This document shows positions 24,892 through 27,534 of a stretch of DNA of 27,534 nt, in pieces. This DNA comes from an uncultured Desulfotignum sp. (GTDB lineage: Bacteria; Desulfobacterota; Desulfobacteria; Desulfobacterales; Desulfobacteraceae), in NCBI GenBank assembly GCA_937951975.1, contig CALGAJ010000306.1, positions 1-27,534 of the forward strand. Direction: 5' to 3'. The translations under genes were made by a program, and so were the position numbers. Position 1 is the first letter of the stretch. Each line of letters opens with the position of its first letter. Under the pieces are notes generated by a model, which saw only the letters and a list, made by a program, of their open reading frames with translations, made no database searches and was not told the origin of the DNA.

Positions 24892-26970
24892 TTAAGCTTT
24901 TTTTTCTTCCTGTTTCTGTTTGATGATCTCTTCGGCGATTGATTGGGGAACCTGTTTATAGGAAGAAAATTCCATGGTGAACTGGGCCTTTCCCTGGGTG
25001 GCGGACCTGAGAACCGTGGAAAAACCGAACATCTCCGACAAGGGAACCTGGCTTTCAATCACCGACATGACCCCTTCCTCCTGGGAGCCCTGAATGATTC
25101 CCCGGCGCTGGTTGATCAGTCCCATGCAGGACCCCTGGAATTCATTGGGGGTCTCGATGACCACTTTCATGATGGGCTCCTTGACCACGGGCTTGGCCTT
25201 CATGTATCCTTCCAGAAATGCCCCCCGGGCAGCGGCCTGAAACGCCATTTCCGATGAGTCCACCGCATGGAACGCACCATCGTCGATGGTCACCCGCACG
25301 CCGGTGACCGGGAACTCCAGTTTCGGACCTTTTTCCATGCATGCGGCAAATCCTTTTTCACAGGCCGGGATATACTGGGTGGGAATCCGGCCCCCGGTGA
25401 TCTTGTTGACAAATTCAAAATCTTCTTCACACGGTTCCATAAATCCGGCCACCCGACCGAACTGGCCGGCACCGCCGGTCTGTTTTTTATGGGTGTAGTT
25501 GAACAAGGATTTCTGGGTGATGGTCTCCCGGTAGGCCACCCGGGGAGCGCCCGTGGTGACTTCCGCCTTGTATTCCCGCTTCATGCGCTCCACATACACT
25601 TCCAGGTGCAGCTCGCCCATGCCCTGGATAATGGTTTCACCGGTTTCATGGTCCACATATGTTTTAAACGTGGGGTCCTCTTTGGTGAACCGGTTCAATG
25701 CCTTAGACATGTTGATCTGGGCCTTGTTGTCCTTGGGCACGATGGAAAGGGAAATGACCGGTTCCATCACATGCATGGCCAGCATGGAGTAATTGATGGT
25801 CGGAGAGACAAATGTATCTCCGGATGCGCAGTCCACACCGAACATGGCACCGATATGGCCGGCGGGAATCTCTTCCACGTCCTCCATCTGGGAAGCATGC
25901 ATACGGATCAGCCGGCCGGCCTTGATTTTCTTGCCGTCCCGGGTGTTCACCAGGGTGTCACCTTTGGTGATGCATCCCTGATAGACACGGATATAGGTCA
26001 GCTGGCCATATTGACCGTCTTCAAGTTTGAATGCCAGTGCCACCGTGGGTTTGTCAAAATTGCTTTCCAGGACCACGCTTTCTTCATTGTTGTCCAGGTC
26101 AATGGCTTCGTTATGAATGTCCAAAGGAGAGGGCAGATAGTCAAGCACCGCATCGAGCAATGGCTGAATCGCTTTGTTCTTGTATGCGGAACCCAGGAAT
26201 ACCGGAGTGATCTGTCTGTCCATCACGCCGGTTCTCACGGCTTTTTTTATCAATTCTTCGCTGATGTCCGATTCTTCAAGAATGGCATCGGTGAGTTCCT
26301 CCGAGAACAAAGAGGCCGCATCGATCAATTCTTCTCTGGCTTCTTTTGCCGCTTCCAGCAGATCTTCAGGGATGTCTTTAATTGCCACCCGCTCACCATT
26401 ATCGCCTTCAAAATAATACGCTTTCATGGCCACCAGGTCTACCACGCCTTCGTGTTTGTCCTCCAGCCCGATGGGCAGCTGCATCAACACGGAATTGTGC
26501 CCCAGTTTGGTTTTCAGCTGTTTGGCCACCTTGGCCGGATTGGCACCGGACCGGTCACATTTGTTGACAAAGGCGATACACGGCACTTCATAACGTTTCA
26601 TCTGCTGGTCCACTGTGATGGACTGGGACTGCACACCCGCAACGGAGCACAGAATGAGCACCACCCCGTCAAGCACCCGCAGGGACCGTTCCACTTCCAC
26701 GGTAAAATCCACATGGCCCGGGGTATCGATGAGGTTGATGTTGTGTTTTTTCCATTCACAATACGTGGCAGCCGACGCAATGGTGATCCCCCGTTCTCTT
26801 TCCAGCTCCATGGAGTCCATGACCGCACCGACACCGTCTTTCCCCCGGACTTCATTGATTTTGTGAATCCGGGCCGTATAAAATAAAATCCGTTCTGAAA
26901 GGGTGGTCTTGCCGGAGTCAATATGGGCACTGATGCCGATATTTCTCACCCGTTTTAAATCTCTGATCAT
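24892..26970 (-). CDS. fusA: Elongation factor G, spd/mitochondrial EF-G1-like
   Basis: EF-G is the GTPase that moves tRNA and mRNA through the ribosome. The 692-residue product has full length: G domain with AHIDSGKT (15-22), switch region RGITIASAAT, DTPGH (82-86) and NKCD (136-139, where most EF-Gs have NKMD), then domains II to V. The segments DSMELERERGITI, CEWKKHNINLIDTPGHVDFT, VEVERSLRVLDG and CSVAGVQSQS resemble mitochondrial EF-G1 and the spdEFG1 group of spirochaetes, planctomycetes and deltaproteobacteria. In that group translocation and ribosome recycling can be split between two EF-Gs. AGGA lies about nine bases before the ATG. It is not next to rpsL/rpsG/tuf here. A strong promoter with a long leader drives it. 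Confidence 0.94.
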   Translation of the reverse strand: MIRDLKRVRNIGISAHIDSGKTTLSERILFYTARIHKINEVRGKDGVGAVMDSMELERERGITIASAATYCEWKKHNINLIDTPGHVDFTVEVERSLRVLDGVVLILCSVAGVQSQSITVDQQMKRYEVPCIAFVNKCDRSGANPAKVAKQLKTKLGHNSVLMQLPIGLEDKHEGVVDLVAMKAYYFEGDNGERVAIKDIPEDLLEAAKEAREELIDAASLFSEELTDAILEESDISEELIKKAVRTGVMDRQITPVFLGSAYKNKAIQPLLDAVLDYLPSPLDIHNEAIDLDNNEESVVLESNFDKPTVALAFKLEDGQYGQLTYIRVYQGCITKGDTLVNTRDGKKIKAGRLIRMHASQMEDVEEIPAGHIGAMFGVDCASGDTFVSPTINYSMLAMHVMEPVISLSIVPKDNKAQINMSKALNRFTKEDPTFKTYVDHETGETIIQGMGELHLEVYVERMKREYKAEVTTGAPRVAYRETITQKSLFNYTHKKQTGGAGQFGRVAGFMEPCEEDFEFVNKITGGRIPTQYIPACEKGFAACMEKGPKLEFPVTGVRVTIDDGAFHAVDSSEMAFQAAARGAFLEGYMKAKPVVKEPIMKVVIETPNEFQGSCMGLINQRRGIIQGSQEEGVMSVIESQVPLSEMFGFSTVLRSATQGKAQFTMEFSSYKQVPQSIAEEIIKQKQEEKKA

Positions 26971-27141
26971 TTTACATCATCCTTCATGAATAAAATTTGC
27001 CCCAAAAACGGCATGTCATTGGTTCAAAAAACGCAACGGTCTGCCAACAGGGCGGTCCATTTTTCTGGGTCCAGCTAATTTATGTTGCGATGGTATTAGG
27101 GTTGAATTGTCAGGTTAAACTCAGTATATGAAAAAAAGAGT

Positions 27142-27170
27142 TCTATATACAATATTCAAGGTTTTGTCAA
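27142..27170 (-). promoter_or_regulatory. Near-consensus sigma-70 promoter of fusA
   Basis: On the minus strand: TTGACA (27170-27165), exactly 17 bases, then TATAGA (27147-27142). The predicted start near 27135 gives a leader of about 165 bases before the fusA ATG. I see no clear hairpin or riboswitch in that leader. Confidence 0.8.
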
Positions 27171-27232
27171 TGGATGTTTGAAATAAAAATTCAAAGAAAT
27201 CGGTCACAAGACCTGTTCATTATGAGCATTCA

Positions 27233-27246
27233 ACACCAGGCGGTGT
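27233..27246. repeat. Small perfect hairpin in the fusA-dsrC intergenic region
   Basis: ACACC-AGGC-GGTGT, a 5-bp inverted repeat with a 4-base loop. Its CCAGGCG (27236-27242) recurs inverted as CGCCTGG at 27290-27296. It may be an operator upstream of the DsrC/TusE gene, or chance. The rest of the 397-base gap (26971-27367) holds the fusA promoter and leader, AT-rich DNA, and no credible gene. Confidence 0.3.
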
Positions 27247-27367
27247 AGAAAAGTTATGTCTATCTCACAAAATAAGCTATTTACAAAAACGCCTGGATGT
27301 TTATTGTTTAACTATCATATAAACCCGTATTGCTTCAATAAACCCCTTTTCTTAAAGGAGATGACCC

Positions 27368-27534
27368 ATGACAAATACCCATGATTTGGAACTTCACCTG
27401 GATGAGGAAGGCTATCTTAAGGATTTCAGATCCTGGACCGAAGAGATTGCCTGTGCTTTGGCGGAAAAACAAGGCGTGCATGATGAATGTCCTTTGAGCA
27501 CCGAGCGGATGGAGATTCTCAAGTTCATGCGCAA
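27368..27534 (+). CDS. DsrC/TusE-family sulfur relay protein (5' part only)
   Basis: DsrC/TusE proteins carry sulfur on C-terminal cysteines. DsrC is the co-substrate of dissimilatory sulfite reductase, and TusE hands sulfur to MnmA in E. coli. Only 55 codons are in the window. The visible part fits the family N-terminus: LDEEGYLKDFRSWTEEIACALAEKQG, then a region ending MEILKFMR, which matches the start of the helical domain. The C-terminal Cys arm that would tell DsrC from other members is beyond the edge. AAAGGAG (27354-27360) lies seven bases before the ATG. It is divergent from fusA. I found no convincing promoter. Confidence 0.8.
   Translation, partial: MTNTHDLELHLDEEGYLKDFRSWTEEIACALAEKQGVHDECPLSTERMEILKFMR

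Noticed and set aside
25267..26886. Long open frame antisense to fusA
   Set aside because: It is rich in His/Phe/Gly with no recognisable family; the sense strand is unmistakable EF-G.
26986..27078. 30-codon open frame in the fusA leader region, plus strand
   Set aside because: No ribosome binding site, no recognisable features, and it lies opposite the fusA leader.
27280..27330. Promoter for the DsrC/TusE gene (TTTACA, TATCAT, TATAAA elements)
   Set aside because: No pair has acceptable spacing, so no promoter is claimed.
1..27534. CRISPR array, insertion sequence, prophage, tRNA or rRNA genes
   Set aside because: No spaced direct repeats, transposase, integrase or structural RNA signature was seen; the gene content is chromosomal housekeeping.

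Overview
The window is a gene-dense stretch (about 50-55% G+C by eye) of a bacterial chromosome. It most likely comes from a sulfate-reducing deltaproteobacterium (Desulfobacterales / Desulfobacteraceae type). The reasons are a DsrC/TusE-family gene at the right edge, many ferredoxin-type proteins, an EF-G of the mitochondrial/spd type, a phosphofructokinase of the mixed-substrate group, and a six-domain S1 protein next to sppA. This taxonomic call is an inference; no rRNA or tRNA gene is present. No insertion sequence, prophage, CRISPR array or integrase is visible.

Left part (1-5.6 kb): rpsA (ribosomal protein S1) ends in a strong intrinsic terminator and is followed by sppA (membrane signal peptide peptidase). 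A YciO/Sua5-type gene runs convergently and overlaps the sppA end. A tandem-domain universal stress protein follows on the plus strand, then a phosphofructokinase on the minus strand. Middle-left (5.66-11.9 kb): a five-gene plus-strand operon with touching or overlapping ends encodes a membrane-anchored alpha/beta hydrolase, a TolC-like outer-membrane factor, a long-hairpin membrane fusion protein, a MacB/LolD-type ABC ATPase and a separate MacB-type permease. Together these look like a MacAB-TolC-like tripartite exporter. Middle (12.1-17.9 kb): guaB, dnaE and a DjlA-like TerB/J-domain co-chaperone form a plus-strand operon that ends in a bidirectional hairpin.

Right-centre (17.9-21.75 kb): a four-gene minus-strand operon with every junction overlapping encodes, in order of transcription, a NIL-domain ferredoxin, the tRNA thiouridylase MnmA, the tRNA methylthiotransferase MtaB, and a cysteine-rich winged-helix/4Fe-4S protein. 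Two sulfur-inserting tRNA enzymes sandwiched between two Fe-S proteins is the best candidate for an undescribed system: a dedicated sulfur or electron supply for tRNA thiolation in a sulfidic cell. Right (21.9-27.5 kb): a divergent gene encodes a 722-residue fusion of a PlsC-like acyltransferase and an alpha/beta hydrolase. Then come, on the minus strand, fusA (spd/mitochondrial-type EF-G) and a small RecA/KaiC-fold ATPase of unknown function, expressed from a near-consensus promoter with a long leader. The window closes with the start of a divergent DsrC/TusE-family gene.

Translation is a recurring theme: S1, EF-G, and enzymes for tRNA positions 34 and 37. Envelope lipid and export functions are the second theme.
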